From the NCBI RefSeq assembly GCF_030182585.1, contig NZ_JARXOW010000001.1, forward strand, positions 124,001 through 188,000: a stretch of DNA of 64,000 nt. The letters run 5' to 3'. A program made the position numbers and the translations under genes. Source of the stretch: Pedobacter faecalis (GTDB lineage Bacteria > Bacteroidota > Bacteroidia > Sphingobacteriales > Sphingobacteriaceae). This document shows positions 1 to 9,410 of the stretch, piece by piece; position 1 is the first letter of the stretch, and each line of letters opens with the position of its first letter. The notes below the pieces were generated by a model. That model worked only from the letters and a program-made list of their open reading frames with translations, ran no database searches and was not told where the DNA came from.

Positions 1-2
1 TA

Positions 3-1187
3 TGGGTACTGGGTTTTCGGGGCAGTGGCGACCATCCCTTCTGGTATACCTTCAAAGATGCACCTGAGTCTATGCAGGAACGCGGAGCGATCATATCGAA
101 GATGATGGAGCGACAGCGCGAAATTGTTCTTGAAGTAACTAAAGACCCTAAAGCACCTTTCCGGACAATTTTCTACGACGAACTTTCGGACCTGCTTGCA
201 AAAAACTATATAACCCCGCCTGCAGACACAGGTTTTATCTGGACGTATGTGGCTGCACGGCGCGATCATTTTCCAAACCTGGACATGCAGCAACTCGACG
301 ATAAGGGGAACCTCCGGCTGGGTTATTATTTCAATTATCAGTTTACCTCCACAGGCAGTCATCTTGCAGCCGCGGAAGGCCCCTGGAAAATGGAACATAA
401 TTACCGTTACGTAGCCGGAAAAAGCAACAAGCCAGTTGCTTTCTCGGTCGTGAATGCTGGCAATCTCCGGGAACACCTAATGGAGCTATCTGCAAATGCT
501 GCCATGATGTGGGATTTCGAAAAGTACAGCAGTGACCGGTTTGTACTGGATTTCTGCAAAACCTATTTCGGCAGCAGGTACGCAAAGGATATTGCCGGCC
601 TCTACAAAAAATATTACCATAGTTACTGGCAGCAAAGGAAATCAGATATTCCCGGATTTGAGCGACAGTATATTTTTCAGGATCTGCGTTACGGCCGGGC
701 GCTCAAAGATCTTGCGGCCGCCTACCTTAAACCCTTTCAGGCCAACCCGCTGGTCGACATTTCAGCGGAGCAGGTGAAGAACAGGACTTTCAATATCGTT
801 CCCGGCGACAATGACGCCAATACCGTACTCGAGGCATTGTTAAAAGGCGTTAGCAAATCAGCAAATGATTTCCTTCAGGTTGGCAAGGAAAGTGACCGCA
901 TAGCCGCTTCCCTTCCAAATGAACAGCGTGTCTTTTTTGCAGATAACCTGCAGCAGCGTGCATGGTTTATGCATCATCTTAACAGGACGCTGCTGGAGTT
1001 GGCCCTAGGTTACCAGAAAAACCAGACATCAGAAAGGAACGCGCATGTGCGGAAGGCGATCGCTGAGTTACGTTTGGCAGAAAGCGCTTTAAAAAAAACA
1101 GATCAGGGCATCTTTCAAAATTGGTATAGCAATGACCGGGTGTTCGGCTTTAAAAACATCTTTAATAAATTGAATGCGTTGCTTTAG
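3..1187 (+). CDS. GH115-family glycoside hydrolase, C-terminal part (5' end outside window)
   Basis: The reading frame is open from base 3 and enters the window already coding, so the N-terminal part lies to the left. The first visible residues read GFRGSGDHPFW, which resembles the GxGDxxFW segment of GH115 catalytic domains, followed by the helix MQERGAIISKMMERQREIV and later a NAGNLREHLMEL segment that fits the GH115 pattern of a conserved N near the end of the barrel. GH115 enzymes are alpha-glucuronidases acting on glucuronoxylan or arabinogalactan side chains, usually periplasmic. An internal ATG at 72 exists but starting there would cut the domain in half. It ends convergently against the permease with no gap. 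The family call is from motif resemblance only; substrate cannot be judged. Confidence 0.7.
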   Translation, partial: WVLGFRGSGDHPFWYTFKDAPESMQERGAIISKMMERQREIVLEVTKDPKAPFRTIFYDELSDLLAKNYITPPADTGFIWTYVAARRDHFPNLDMQQLDDKGNLRLGYYFNYQFTSTGSHLAAAEGPWKMEHNYRYVAGKSNKPVAFSVVNAGNLREHLMELSANAAMMWDFEKYSSDRFVLDFCKTYFGSRYAKDIAGLYKKYYHSYWQQRKSDIPGFERQYIFQDLRYGRALKDLAAAYLKPFQANPLVDISAEQVKNRTFNIVPGDNDANTVLEALLKGVSKSANDFLQVGKESDRIAASLPNEQRVFFADNLQQRAWFMHHLNRTLLELALGYQKNQTSERNAHVRKAIAELRLAESALKKTDQGIFQNWYSNDRVFGFKNIFNKLNALL

Positions 1188-2936
1188 TCATATAATGAGC
1201 CTGACGCCGCCCAGTTCGGAAACGTGGTATGGAAATTTATTTCCCGGAGCACCGATAAACATAAAGTTTTTCGGGATGTCCCATTTTTTAGAGAGGTGGT
1301 CGATCATTTCCGGGCCAAACTTTCCCTGAATTTCAACGAAGTCAATATCGATGTCGGGGTAAGCACGGTCCAGCACTTTAATATCTTGTTTCAGGTGGTC
1401 GTTGTTGCTGTCCTCATTGGCGATGTGAACGATTTTCAGGCGTTTGGTCGATTCATTTTCTTCTACGTAGATCATCACCCGGTTGAGCACGGCCACATTA
1501 TCTCCGCGGGTAAAGAAAACGAATTCCTGGGCGTGCAGTTTGACCAAAAACCTGTAAGGGCGAATCAGGTTAATGGCTATTTTTTTCAAAGGGTCGTCTA
1601 CCCTGTTGATGACATAGAGCAGCCACCTGACGATGCGGGCCCGGTTCAGCATAATCAGCAGGAATAACATGGCCGGGACCAGGTATTTGATAAAGACATA
1701 AAAGGAGTGCTGGTTAAGGCGCATGTTCCCTAAAAAAGCGATGATAATGAAACTAATGGCGATGACCACCGACCATACCGGTGCACGTTCGGTTCTCGGC
1801 AGTTTGTGCCGTTTTACCTTGAGCATTAGATTTCCAATGCCGAATAAGCCCATGACGGTTAAAAAAGAAAAGGTGTAAACACCTGCAAGGCTGAGCAGGT
1901 CGCCTTTTGTAACAAGAAGTACCGATACGCATAGGACAAAAAATCCGATAATGATCCTGTAATTAGCACCCCGGCTGTTTTCTTTCAGGAAATAGTTGGG
2001 CAGAATCCTGTCAAGGGTAATCCGTTTGGCTAGTCCGGTCACGCCCACATAGGAGGTTAAAACCGCGCCGCTGAGTACCAGAACAGCGTCGATTGAAATC
2101 ACCATCGATAACCATCTTCCCCCTGCCGTAAATCCCAGAAAGGACAACAGGGATTCCCTGTGGCTGTTAATTTCCATCATAGGCAGCACGGCCAGGGCCA
2201 GCAGTGCAATCGTCGGATTAAAAAAGCTGACTACACGCCACATGTTGCGCAGGGTTTTAGGAAATACACCGATTTTCTGCTCTTCCACAAAGTTGGCTGA
2301 ACTTTCGAATCCGGAGATTCCCAGCATAGCTGCAGAAAAACCGAGTAACAATGCTGTCATGATTCCCCCGGGGCCAACAGGAAACTGCCAGTTTTGGGCA
2401 AACGTGGTTGTGCCGTGTTCCAGTACAAACCAAGCGCAAAGGATAACAAGCAGACTGAGCGAAATCAGGTGGATAATAAATATCGTAACCGCAACGATCG
2501 AAGACTCGCCTATGCCTGTAATGGCCAGTGCCATAAAACAGGCCAGGAGTACCACCGTAGCAGGTATGAGGGGAACAGCGTGAATGATGGTATGAAGGTA
2601 GTGCATAGCTTCGTATGCAGATATTACGGCTGTTGCCATGTAAGACAGGATAGTAAGACAGGCAGCAAATGCAGCAGTTCTTTTTGAGGCAGTGTTTAAA
2701 AGTACATTGTAGGCCCCGCCATTAAGTGGAAGCGCGCCGACGACCTCACCATAAATCTTTCTGAATAGAAAAAGGACTACCGCTACCGCCAGCAGGGATA
2801 TCCAGGCGTATTGTCCGGCATAGCCGATGGTTAGTGCCGATACGTACAGACAGGAAGAACTGATATCATTTCCGCATATAGCTGTTGCCTGGAGTTCATT
2901 AAGCTTATGGATGTTGCTTTGATCTTTACTCATCAT
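1188..2936 (-). CDS. APC-superfamily amino acid permease with C-terminal soluble domain
   Basis: A 582-residue polytopic membrane protein. The N-terminus has LQATAICGNDISSSCLY, the unwound TM1 pattern of APC-type amino acid/polyamine permeases, and about 12 hydrophobic segments run to roughly residue 440. The last 130 residues are hydrophilic and mixed alpha/beta in look (for example IVHIANEDSNN and FGPEMIDHL), which is longer than a minimal APC permease and may be a regulatory cytoplasmic domain. Two adjacent ATG codons (2936, 2933) can serve as start. It stands alone on this strand, divergent from the MscS gene. Substrate is not predictable from what I can see. Confidence 0.8.
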   Translation of the reverse strand: MMSKDQSNIHKLNELQATAICGNDISSSCLYVSALTIGYAGQYAWISLLAVAVVLFLFRKIYGEVVGALPLNGGAYNVLLNTASKRTAAFAACLTILSYMATAVISAYEAMHYLHTIIHAVPLIPATVVLLACFMALAITGIGESSIVAVTIFIIHLISLSLLVILCAWFVLEHGTTTFAQNWQFPVGPGGIMTALLLGFSAAMLGISGFESSANFVEEQKIGVFPKTLRNMWRVVSFFNPTIALLALAVLPMMEINSHRESLLSFLGFTAGGRWLSMVISIDAVLVLSGAVLTSYVGVTGLAKRITLDRILPNYFLKENSRGANYRIIIGFFVLCVSVLLVTKGDLLSLAGVYTFSFLTVMGLFGIGNLMLKVKRHKLPRTERAPVWSVVIAISFIIIAFLGNMRLNQHSFYVFIKYLVPAMLFLLIMLNRARIVRWLLYVINRVDDPLKKIAINLIRPYRFLVKLHAQEFVFFTRGDNVAVLNRVMIYVEENESTKRLKIVHIANEDSNNDHLKQDIKVLDRAYPDIDIDFVEIQGKFGPEMIDHLSKKWDIPKNFMFIGAPGNKFPYHVSELGGVRLII

Positions 2937-3142
2937 ATCCGTTTTAAATCTAACAGAAATGTCATCAAATCGTTTTTATTGGCCGCTTTTGCTATCGATG
3001 GGCTATTTTGCGCATCAGGCTAAGGCATCTTTAGGAAGCCGAATTAAGCTGCGCTATATCCTGGAGCAACTACGGCAAATATGCTTCCACGCCCCGACGT
3101 CACCTGTAGCTTCCTGCAATTTTTCATTATAAACTGCAATCT

Positions 3143-4213
3143 ATGAATCAACTATCAGAACAACTAATTTTAGGCAATACAATTTATCAGTGGGCAATTG
3201 CTATTGCGATAATTGCCGGGATGATCCTGGCCATTAAACTGTTTAAAACCATGGTGCTCCGCCGTATCAAGAGATGGACGGCAGGAACAAATAACAGTTG
3301 GGACGATTTTGCAGTGGCCATGGTTGAGTCATCTCTTGTGCCGTTGTTCTATGTCAGTGCTTTTTATTTCAGTTTAAGAACGCTGTCGCTTCACCCAAAA
3401 GTAGGTCAGATCATTCACATTGCTTTTCTAGCCGTTTTTACCTTTTTTGTGCTCAGGGTGATCAGTGCGGCGTTTAGAAAATTTATTTATTCATTTATAC
3501 GGCGTGAAGAACATAGTGGGGAGAAGGAGAAACAGGCTGGCGGGCTGATCGCCATTGTGAATATACTTATATGGTTAATCGGTATTATCTTTTTTATCGA
3601 TAACCTTGGTTACAATGTTACAACCCTGATCGCCGGACTGGGTGTTGGCGGTATCGCCATTGCGCTGGCAGCGCAAACCGTACTTGGCGACCTTTTCAGC
3701 TATTTTGTGATCTTCTTTGACCGGCCGTTTGAGATCGGGGACTTTGTCGTTGTGGGCGACAAGAACGGTATCGTAGAGTATATTGGTATCAAGACGACCC
3801 GCATACGGACCTTAAGCGGTGAACAGCTTGTGTGTTCCAATACAGATTTAACCAACTCCAGATTACACAATTTTAAAAGGATGGAGCGAAGGAGAATCGT
3901 TTTTACCCTAGGGCTTACCTATCAGACGAGCAGTGCACAGCTTGAAGAAGTTCCCGAATTAGTCAGGCAAATCATCACCACCCGGCCCAAGCTCCAGTTT
4001 GACCGCGGCCATTTTTCCGGATATGGAGATTTCAGCTTAAATTTTGAGTTTGTCTACTATGTCCTTGATCCAGATTACAATGTCTACATGGATAACCAGC
4101 AGGCGGTATACCTGGACATCTTTAAGACTTTTGAACAGCGAGGCATTGAGTTCGCGTATCCAACACAGACACTGTTTATGGGGCAACAGGCTGGTCAGGC
4201 CGCAGACAGGTAA
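3143..4213 (+). CDS. MscS-family mechanosensitive ion channel
   Basis: The 356-residue protein has four to five hydrophobic segments in its first 190 residues, then the pore-lining TM3 signature GLGVGGIAIALAAQTVLGD and the beta-domain segment RPFEIGDFVVVGDKNGIVE, both hallmarks of MscS channels. These inner-membrane channels open on membrane tension and release solutes on osmotic downshock. It lies upstream of a DUF305 membrane protein and near trehalose synthesis and Na+/H+ antiport genes, consistent with an osmotic-stress neighbourhood. Gap to the next gene is about 105 bp, so co-transcription is possible but not shown. Confidence 0.93.
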   Translation: MNQLSEQLILGNTIYQWAIAIAIIAGMILAIKLFKTMVLRRIKRWTAGTNNSWDDFAVAMVESSLVPLFYVSAFYFSLRTLSLHPKVGQIIHIAFLAVFTFFVLRVISAAFRKFIYSFIRREEHSGEKEKQAGGLIAIVNILIWLIGIIFFIDNLGYNVTTLIAGLGVGGIAIALAAQTVLGDLFSYFVIFFDRPFEIGDFVVVGDKNGIVEYIGIKTTRIRTLSGEQLVCSNTDLTNSRLHNFKRMERRRIVFTLGLTYQTSSAQLEEVPELVRQIITTRPKLQFDRGHFSGYGDFSLNFEFVYYVLDPDYNVYMDNQQAVYLDIFKTFEQRGIEFAYPTQTLFMGQQAGQAADR

Positions 4214-4318
4214 ATACAAGTTTTGCAAACCTTTTTGTTCCGGAGGCAGTTCAATAATCAGTGAACTTGTTTCCTTGAACAAATTGCTATCCCGTTTTTT
4301 AACTTAAACCCATTAGTT

Positions 4319-4798
4319 ATGGAAAACCAAAATAGCGGCTCGAAAATGACTGCATCAAACTACCCGAAGCTAGCTGTGATGATGCTCATATCCTTCTGCC
4401 TGATGTATGCGATCATGTTTTTAAATGTTGATCAGAAAGAACATATTTATTTGAGTCTGACGCGGCTGTATATGTCCCTGCTGATGGTCATGCCCATGGC
4501 CGTGATGATGCTGCTGATGATGCCTGCAATGTACCCTAATAAGGCCGCCAACACTATTGTCATAGGCACATGCAGCGTGTTGTTTGTGCTTTCTCTGATT
4601 TGTCTGCGCACACAGTTCCCGGTAAATGACCGTCAATACATGAAGGCGATGATTCCGCATCACTCTTCAGCGATCCTTACCAGCAAGCATGCGCGCATAC
4701 AGGATCCAAGGGTTCGGGAACTTGCCGACAGCATTATCCGATCACAGGAGCGGGAGATCGCAGAAATGAAGGCGCTGTTGAAAACGCTTGAGCCGTAA
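4319..4798 (+). CDS. DUF305 membrane protein
   Basis: A 159-residue protein with three hydrophobic segments (about residues 18-37, 48-70 and 75-97) and a C-terminal ferritin-like DUF305 helix pair containing MKAMIPHHSSAI and the downstream helix IIRSQEREIAEMKALL. The HH pair and Met-rich helices are typical of DUF305 proteins, several of which are linked to metal (copper) handling; the role here is unknown. The N-terminal part is rich in Met (LMVMPMAVMMLLMMPAM), also compatible with soft-metal binding. Start is the ATG at 4319. Confidence 0.85.
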   Translation: MENQNSGSKMTASNYPKLAVMMLISFCLMYAIMFLNVDQKEHIYLSLTRLYMSLLMVMPMAVMMLLMMPAMYPNKAANTIVIGTCSVLFVLSLICLRTQFPVNDRQYMKAMIPHHSSAILTSKHARIQDPRVRELADSIIRSQEREIAEMKALLKTLEP

Positions 4799-4890
4799 TT
4801 CGCGTAGGAAACCTCTGCCACAGTATCTATAGAACTGTTTTTCAATGGCGAGTTTAACCACGAGAAAAAAAGCAGTTAAATTTTATTTCA

Positions 4891-5018
4891 TACATTTGTA
4901 GCTCTTTCGCTGATCAAGCGATTTATTTGCCGTCTCCTTTTGCGGAGACTTCCAGGCAGCTTCGCATAACCGGTACTATCCCCGGACAAGCGGATTCACG
5001 TATTTAAGCCAATGAATT
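4891..5018 (+). promoter_or_regulatory. Structured 5' leader and putative promoter of the trehalose gene
   Basis: TACATTTG at 4891-4898 fits the Bacteroidota -7 box TAnnTTTG, but no convincing TTTG -33 box is found 19-21 bp upstream. Downstream lie two hairpins, TCGCT/AGCGA at 4907-4921 and GTCTCC/GGAGAC at 4932-4949, leaving about 110 nt of leader before the start codon at 5019. Whether this leader regulates is inference. Confidence 0.45.
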
Positions 5019-7223
5019 ATGCAGAAAAGATTGCTCATAGTTTCTAACCGATTGCCCCTTACCATTGAAAAGAAGGATCATATATATCAGCCCCGTCAGT
5101 CTTCCGGTGGACTTATATCAGCGGTCGATGCTTATCTGAACGGTGAGGGGGAGGAAGTGTTTTCAGAGCGCTTATGGGCCGGGGTGCCCGGGGTTAGCAG
5201 CGAAGTGTGGGATGTGGTCGACGCCAGGCAAAGCGATTATCATTATTTGCCAGTCTTTCCCGGGGAGGAAGAATATGAACAATATTACAATGGTTTCAGT
5301 AATTCATTGCTCTGGCCGCTTTTTCATTACTTCCCTTCCTTTGCAGAGTACGAGCCAGCTTCCTTCGATGCCTACATGGCGGTTAATAAGTCTTTCTGCA
5401 GAGCGCTATGTGCAGAGATCAGGCCTGGCGACGTTGTATGGATCCATGATTATCATTTACTTCCGCTGGCCGGTATGCTCAGGGAAAAACGCCCTGATCT
5501 TACCATCGGGTTGTTTCTGCATATTCCTTTTCCGTCTTATGAACTGTTCAGGGTGATTCCGAAGCGCTGGCAGAAGGCCTTGCTGGAAGGTATGCTGGGA
5601 GCGGATCTTATTGGTTTTCACACCGCGGAATATGTTGCCCATTTCCTCAAAACCGTAGACATGTCCCTGAAAATCACGCATGATGATCAGTATATACAGT
5701 GGGGAACCCGGCAAGTGCAGGTAGATGCTTTTCCGGTCAGCATCGATTTTGACCTTTTCAACGAAGCTTTTGATCATCCCGGGGTAGAGTCTCTCCGGCA
5801 AAAGTATCAGCAGATGAAGGGTAAAAAGAAAATGATCTTCTCCGTTGACCGGCTTGATTATACCAAAGGGATTTATAACCGGCTTATTGCCTTTGAGCGT
5901 TTTTTGCTTAGATATCCTGAATACAAAGGAAATATTGTTTTTGTGCTGGTTATGGTTCCCTCTCGGGATACCATTATGAAGTACAATGAAAAGAAGAAAA
6001 TGATTGATGAGTTTATTGGTAATCTGAACAGTACAGTCGGAAGCATTTCATGGCAGCCAGTCATCTATCAATATGACCATCTCGATTTCAACGAGCTGGT
6101 AGCGTTGTATACCACCTGCGACCTGGCACTAATCACCCCGCTACGGGATGGCATGAATCTGGTGGCCAAAGAATTTGTCGCGAGCCGTAAGGACGAGAAG
6201 GGTGTACTTGTACTGAGCGAAATGGCCGGAGCTGCTGCTGAACTTAAAGAGGCGCTGCTGATTAATCCGAACGATGCCGATGAACTTGCAGAAACAATTG
6301 CAGACGGCCTTGGGATGGCTGAAGAAGACCAGCGCGCACGTATACGTAGCATGCGTAAGTTAATTCGGCAATACGATGTGAATGCCTGGGCTATTGATTT
6401 CTTTGGTGAGCTGGACCAAATCAAAGCCTTGCAGTTGAAGTTTGAGGTGAAGTTTCTGGATAACTTTGCAAAGGCAGCCATGATTGATGCTTACAAGTCA
6501 AGTGCGCGTCGACTCTTTTTGCTGGATTATGACGGGACATTGGTGAATTTTTCTAAAGATCCGTCAAAGGCTTCGCCGGGAAAAGAGCTATTGCAACTTT
6601 TGGAAAAACTGTGTTCGTTCCCGGAGAATGATGTCTATGTGATCAGCGGCAGAGACAGTGTCACCCTAGACAAGTGGTTAGGTCACTTGCCCATCGGATT
6701 AATCGCCGAGCACGGTGCTAAAAATAAGCCCTTGGGCGGCAAGTGGTCAAACGAGGCACTTGCAGAATCAACTGCATGGAAGGAAAAGATTGAAGACATC
6801 ATGCAGCATTATGTGTTCAGGAGTCCGGATTCTTTTATTGAAAGGAAAGATTTTTCCCTGGCCTGGCATTACAGGAATGCCGACCCTTTTCTGGCCAGCA
6901 GAAGGGCAAAGGATCTCCACGAAGAACTGGTAGAGTATACTGTGCAGATGCCGCTTGATGTACTTAATGGCCACAAGGTGATAGAAGTTAGGAACAAGGG
7001 CATTAATAAGGGGCTTGCGGCAGCGCGCTTGATAGATTCTGCTGACTATGATTTTATTTTGTGTATCGGCGACGATCAGACCGATGAGGATATGTTTAAA
7101 ATTCTGGCGAAAAATTCCGCGGCTTACACGGTTAAAGTAGGTCACCAGGCTTCTTTTGCTGCCTACAACCTGTACACGCCTTTCCTGGTTTTTTCCTTGC
7201 TGGATTCGATTGCCGGAATGTAA
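5019..7223 (+). CDS. Bifunctional trehalose-6-phosphate synthase/phosphatase (OtsA-OtsB fusion)
   Basis: 734 residues with two catalytic halves. Residues 1 to about 475 are a GT20 trehalose-6-phosphate synthase: SNRLPLTI at the N-terminus, SSGGLISAVD near 28, DRLDYTKGI near 276 and RDGMNLVAKEF near 376 (nucleotide-sugar and glucose-6-phosphate binding). Residues about 500-734 are a HAD phosphatase: LLDYDGTLV near 502 is the nucleophile motif and GDDQTDEDMF near 685 is the metal-binding motif. The fused enzyme would make trehalose from UDP-glucose and glucose-6-phosphate in the cytoplasm. Trehalose is an osmo- and desiccation protectant, fitting the neighbouring MscS channel and antiporter. 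Length is normal for bacterial fusions and both active sites look intact. Confidence 0.95.
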   Translation: MQKRLLIVSNRLPLTIEKKDHIYQPRQSSGGLISAVDAYLNGEGEEVFSERLWAGVPGVSSEVWDVVDARQSDYHYLPVFPGEEEYEQYYNGFSNSLLWPLFHYFPSFAEYEPASFDAYMAVNKSFCRALCAEIRPGDVVWIHDYHLLPLAGMLREKRPDLTIGLFLHIPFPSYELFRVIPKRWQKALLEGMLGADLIGFHTAEYVAHFLKTVDMSLKITHDDQYIQWGTRQVQVDAFPVSIDFDLFNEAFDHPGVESLRQKYQQMKGKKKMIFSVDRLDYTKGIYNRLIAFERFLLRYPEYKGNIVFVLVMVPSRDTIMKYNEKKKMIDEFIGNLNSTVGSISWQPVIYQYDHLDFNELVALYTTCDLALITPLRDGMNLVAKEFVASRKDEKGVLVLSEMAGAAAELKEALLINPNDADELAETIADGLGMAEEDQRARIRSMRKLIRQYDVNAWAIDFFGELDQIKALQLKFEVKFLDNFAKAAMIDAYKSSARRLFLLDYDGTLVNFSKDPSKASPGKELLQLLEKLCSFPENDVYVISGRDSVTLDKWLGHLPIGLIAEHGAKNKPLGGKWSNEALAESTAWKEKIEDIMQHYVFRSPDSFIERKDFSLAWHYRNADPFLASRRAKDLHEELVEYTVQMPLDVLNGHKVIEVRNKGINKGLAAARLIDSADYDFILCIGDDQTDEDMFKILAKNSAAYTVKVGHQASFAAYNLYTPFLVFSLLDSIAGM

Positions 7224-7242
7224 GTGTCTGCCTCCATTGCGG

Positions 7243-8487
7243 CTATTCCGGAAGAGGTTCGCGGGGGAGCTGAACTTTCAGGTGGTTCATTACCCTGGTT
7301 GCTGTTAACCCGTGCATGATAATCGACAAGAGCATCGTGAAAGTTACCACCGCCCAGAGTTCGTCTGACTTCTGGAAGGCGACTTCATGCAAGGCAAAGG
7401 CCAGATAAAAGATTGAGCCCATGCCCCGGATGCCGAAAAAACAAATGGCAAGTCTTTCCTTCCAGTGCATCTGCGTGCCGGTGAGTGCAAGATAGGCAGT
7501 GAGGGGGCGGATTACCAACAGAAACATCAAGGCATAGACCACAGTGCTGGTGTTCAGTGGCTCAAGGATGCCCGATACCAACGATCCCCCGAAAAGGATG
7601 AGCAGTAGCCCAAGTAGCAGGCGTTCCATCTGGTCGGTAAAAGAATGCAGCTCCTGGTGATAATCATGGTTCTTTTCCGCGTGACGCAAGGTTATGCCGC
7701 AAATAAACACAGCAATGAAGCCATAGCCGTGTAAGAGTTCGGTAAGCCCATAGGTAAACAGCACCAGGGCAATCGCAACGAAACCGTCGGTAGGCTTAAG
7801 CAACCGGTGTTTTTTTGATACGGTGAATACCAGGTACGCTGCTAATTTTCCACATAGCCAGCCAAGTAGAAAGCCTGCAGCGATCTTATAAAGCACGTAG
7901 TAGGATGCCCATTTTATCAGGGTCTCCGTGCCGAGCCCCGCGGTTGCAGCAAGGATTGCCAGCCAAGTGAAAGGAAAGGCCATGCCATCGTTCAAGCCGG
8001 CTTCACTGGTGAGTGCAAACTTGGTTTCCGACTTTACTTTTTCGTTCGGCGGGCCTACCTGTACATCGCTGGCCAGTACTGGATCGGTGGGCGACAATAC
8101 CGCGGCCAGCAGGATTGCGGCGGGCAGCGAAACCTGTAAGATACTTAGTCCAAGGAAGGTGCAGGCGAGCACGCATAATATCATTGCGATGAACACCAGG
8201 CGCAGCGGTGAGGCCCAGCGGCGAAAAGAAAAACTCCGGTCAATTTTTATTCCCGTGCCCATGAGGGAAATGATCACAATCAGTTCACTCAGGTGCAGGG
8301 TTAGGTTGTTATTGGATTGAGGCAATGGCGAGGGGAGATAGTCTCCGGCAGTAAGATATACCAGGGCACCAATAGCTACGTAAATTAAAGAATAAGAAAT
8401 GCCTGTGCGTTTGGCTATTGCAGGCATAAAAGCCATACCCAGGCTGGCCAGGCCTGCGATGAGCATTACGGCGAGATATTTATCCAT
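7243..8487 (-). CDS. CPA1-family Na+/H+ antiporter (NhaP-like)
   Basis: A 414-residue polytopic membrane protein with about 12 hydrophobic segments. LSPTDPVLASDVQVGPP and the later SEAGLNDGMAFPF are the two conserved CPA1 transport-core motifs, including the ND pair of the cation-binding site. It would exchange monovalent cations for protons across the inner membrane. It is convergent with the trehalose gene (19 bp apart) and divergent from the PRC-barrel gene (63 bp). There is no long C-terminal cytoplasmic tail, so it is a short family member. Confidence 0.9.
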   Translation of the reverse strand: MDKYLAVMLIAGLASLGMAFMPAIAKRTGISYSLIYVAIGALVYLTAGDYLPSPLPQSNNNLTLHLSELIVIISLMGTGIKIDRSFSFRRWASPLRLVFIAMILCVLACTFLGLSILQVSLPAAILLAAVLSPTDPVLASDVQVGPPNEKVKSETKFALTSEAGLNDGMAFPFTWLAILAATAGLGTETLIKWASYYVLYKIAAGFLLGWLCGKLAAYLVFTVSKKHRLLKPTDGFVAIALVLFTYGLTELLHGYGFIAVFICGITLRHAEKNHDYHQELHSFTDQMERLLLGLLLILFGGSLVSGILEPLNTSTVVYALMFLLVIRPLTAYLALTGTQMHWKERLAICFFGIRGMGSIFYLAFALHEVAFQKSDELWAVVTFTMLLSIIMHGLTATRVMNHLKVQLPREPLPE

Positions 8488-8550
8488 CGGCTAATTTAAA
8501 AATTAACAACAATCCACGTACTGATATGTTCTATATCAAAAAAATGAATC

Positions 8551-9261
8551 ATGCATAGATATATGAGTGAGCTCATCGGCTGCCCACTTAGGGCAACTGA
8601 TGGGGAAATTGGAAAAGTGAAGGATGTTTACTTTGACGATTATTCCTGGACGGTGCGCTACCTGGTGGTGGAAACGGGAAACTGGCTGTTCGAGCGTAAA
8701 GTGCTTATTTCGCCCTATGATGCTGGTGTACGCGTTGACCCCGACAGCCAAACGCTGCCCGTAGAGCTGACCAGAGACCAGGTTAAACGCAGCCCGGATG
8801 TTGATACGGAACTTCCCGTTTCACGTCAGCAGGAAAGCAACCTGTTTGATTACTATTCCTGGCCATCTTTTGGCCGTGCCGGTATGGGGTATCCTACTAC
8901 GGGTATGCTCAAAGCTGCGACTGACTTTAAAGAAAAAATGGAAGGTGAAAAGGAGTTCGACCCGCATCTGCGCAGTTTCCGGCATGTGGGCCAGTATGAA
9001 ATTCACAACGACCGCGGCCGTCTGGGATTGGTAAAAGATCTGACCATAGCCCTGGACGACTGGTCTATTCCGCGCCTTCTGATTGATGATGTTTTTACTT
9101 CAGATCAGGAACGGGTCATTATACCGACCAGCAGTATTCTCAAAATCGACTGGAGTTCTTACCAGATAATGACCTCCTTAAGTCAGGAAGACCTTGATCG
9201 GGCACCGCGGATCAATTCACCTGGATTTTGGTCTGAAGAAAGTAAGCCCCTGGGCCGCTAA
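8551..9261 (+). CDS. PRC-barrel domain protein, two repeats
   Basis: 236 residues with two PRC-barrel-like copies: the first at about 5-75 (GCPLRATDGEIGKVKDVYFDD and TVRYLVVETGNW) and the second at about 145-225 (YEIHNDRGRLGLVKDLTIALDDW and RLLIDDVF). The linker contains a hydrophilic PSFGRAGMGYP segment. PRC-barrels are small beta domains found in RimM, photosynthetic reaction centres and many stress-linked stand-alone proteins; function here is unknown. Soluble, with no signal peptide. It may start at the ATG of 8551 or the in-frame ATG four codons later. Confidence 0.8.
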   Translation: MHRYMSELIGCPLRATDGEIGKVKDVYFDDYSWTVRYLVVETGNWLFERKVLISPYDAGVRVDPDSQTLPVELTRDQVKRSPDVDTELPVSRQQESNLFDYYSWPSFGRAGMGYPTTGMLKAATDFKEKMEGEKEFDPHLRSFRHVGQYEIHNDRGRLGLVKDLTIALDDWSIPRLLIDDVFTSDQERVIIPTSSILKIDWSSYQIMTSLSQEDLDRAPRINSPGFWSEESKPLGR

Positions 9262-9322
9262 CGGATATTTTGTTCCGTTTTAAAGGCGTAAAAGTTCGGT
9301 TCTCATTGCCAATAATCGGAAA

Positions 9323-9410
9323 ATAAGTAGGTAATAAGTAGAATATAAGTAGGGGGTTGGTATATGGTTGGTATATCCTTGGTATATCGTTGACATATCC
9401 TTGATATATC
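9323..9410. repeat. 11-bp periodic tandem repeat, two unit families in one phase
   Basis: Eight consecutive 11-bp units. Three carry ATAAGTAG plus three variable bases (9323-9333, 9334-9344, 9345-9355). Five are variants of GTTGGTATATC (9356-9366, 9367-9377, 9378-9388, 9389-9399, 9400-9410). The phase does not slip where the unit changes. The rest of the intergenic stretch 9262-9599 is AT-rich, with degenerate TATC/GATA words to about 9500 and no gene. A short frame on the minus strand crosses it but looks like an accident of the repeat. Confidence 0.9.

Noticed and set aside
4249..4266. Short hairpin GTTCA/TGAAC after the MscS gene
   Set aside because: Only five base pairs with no T-run; too weak to call a terminator.
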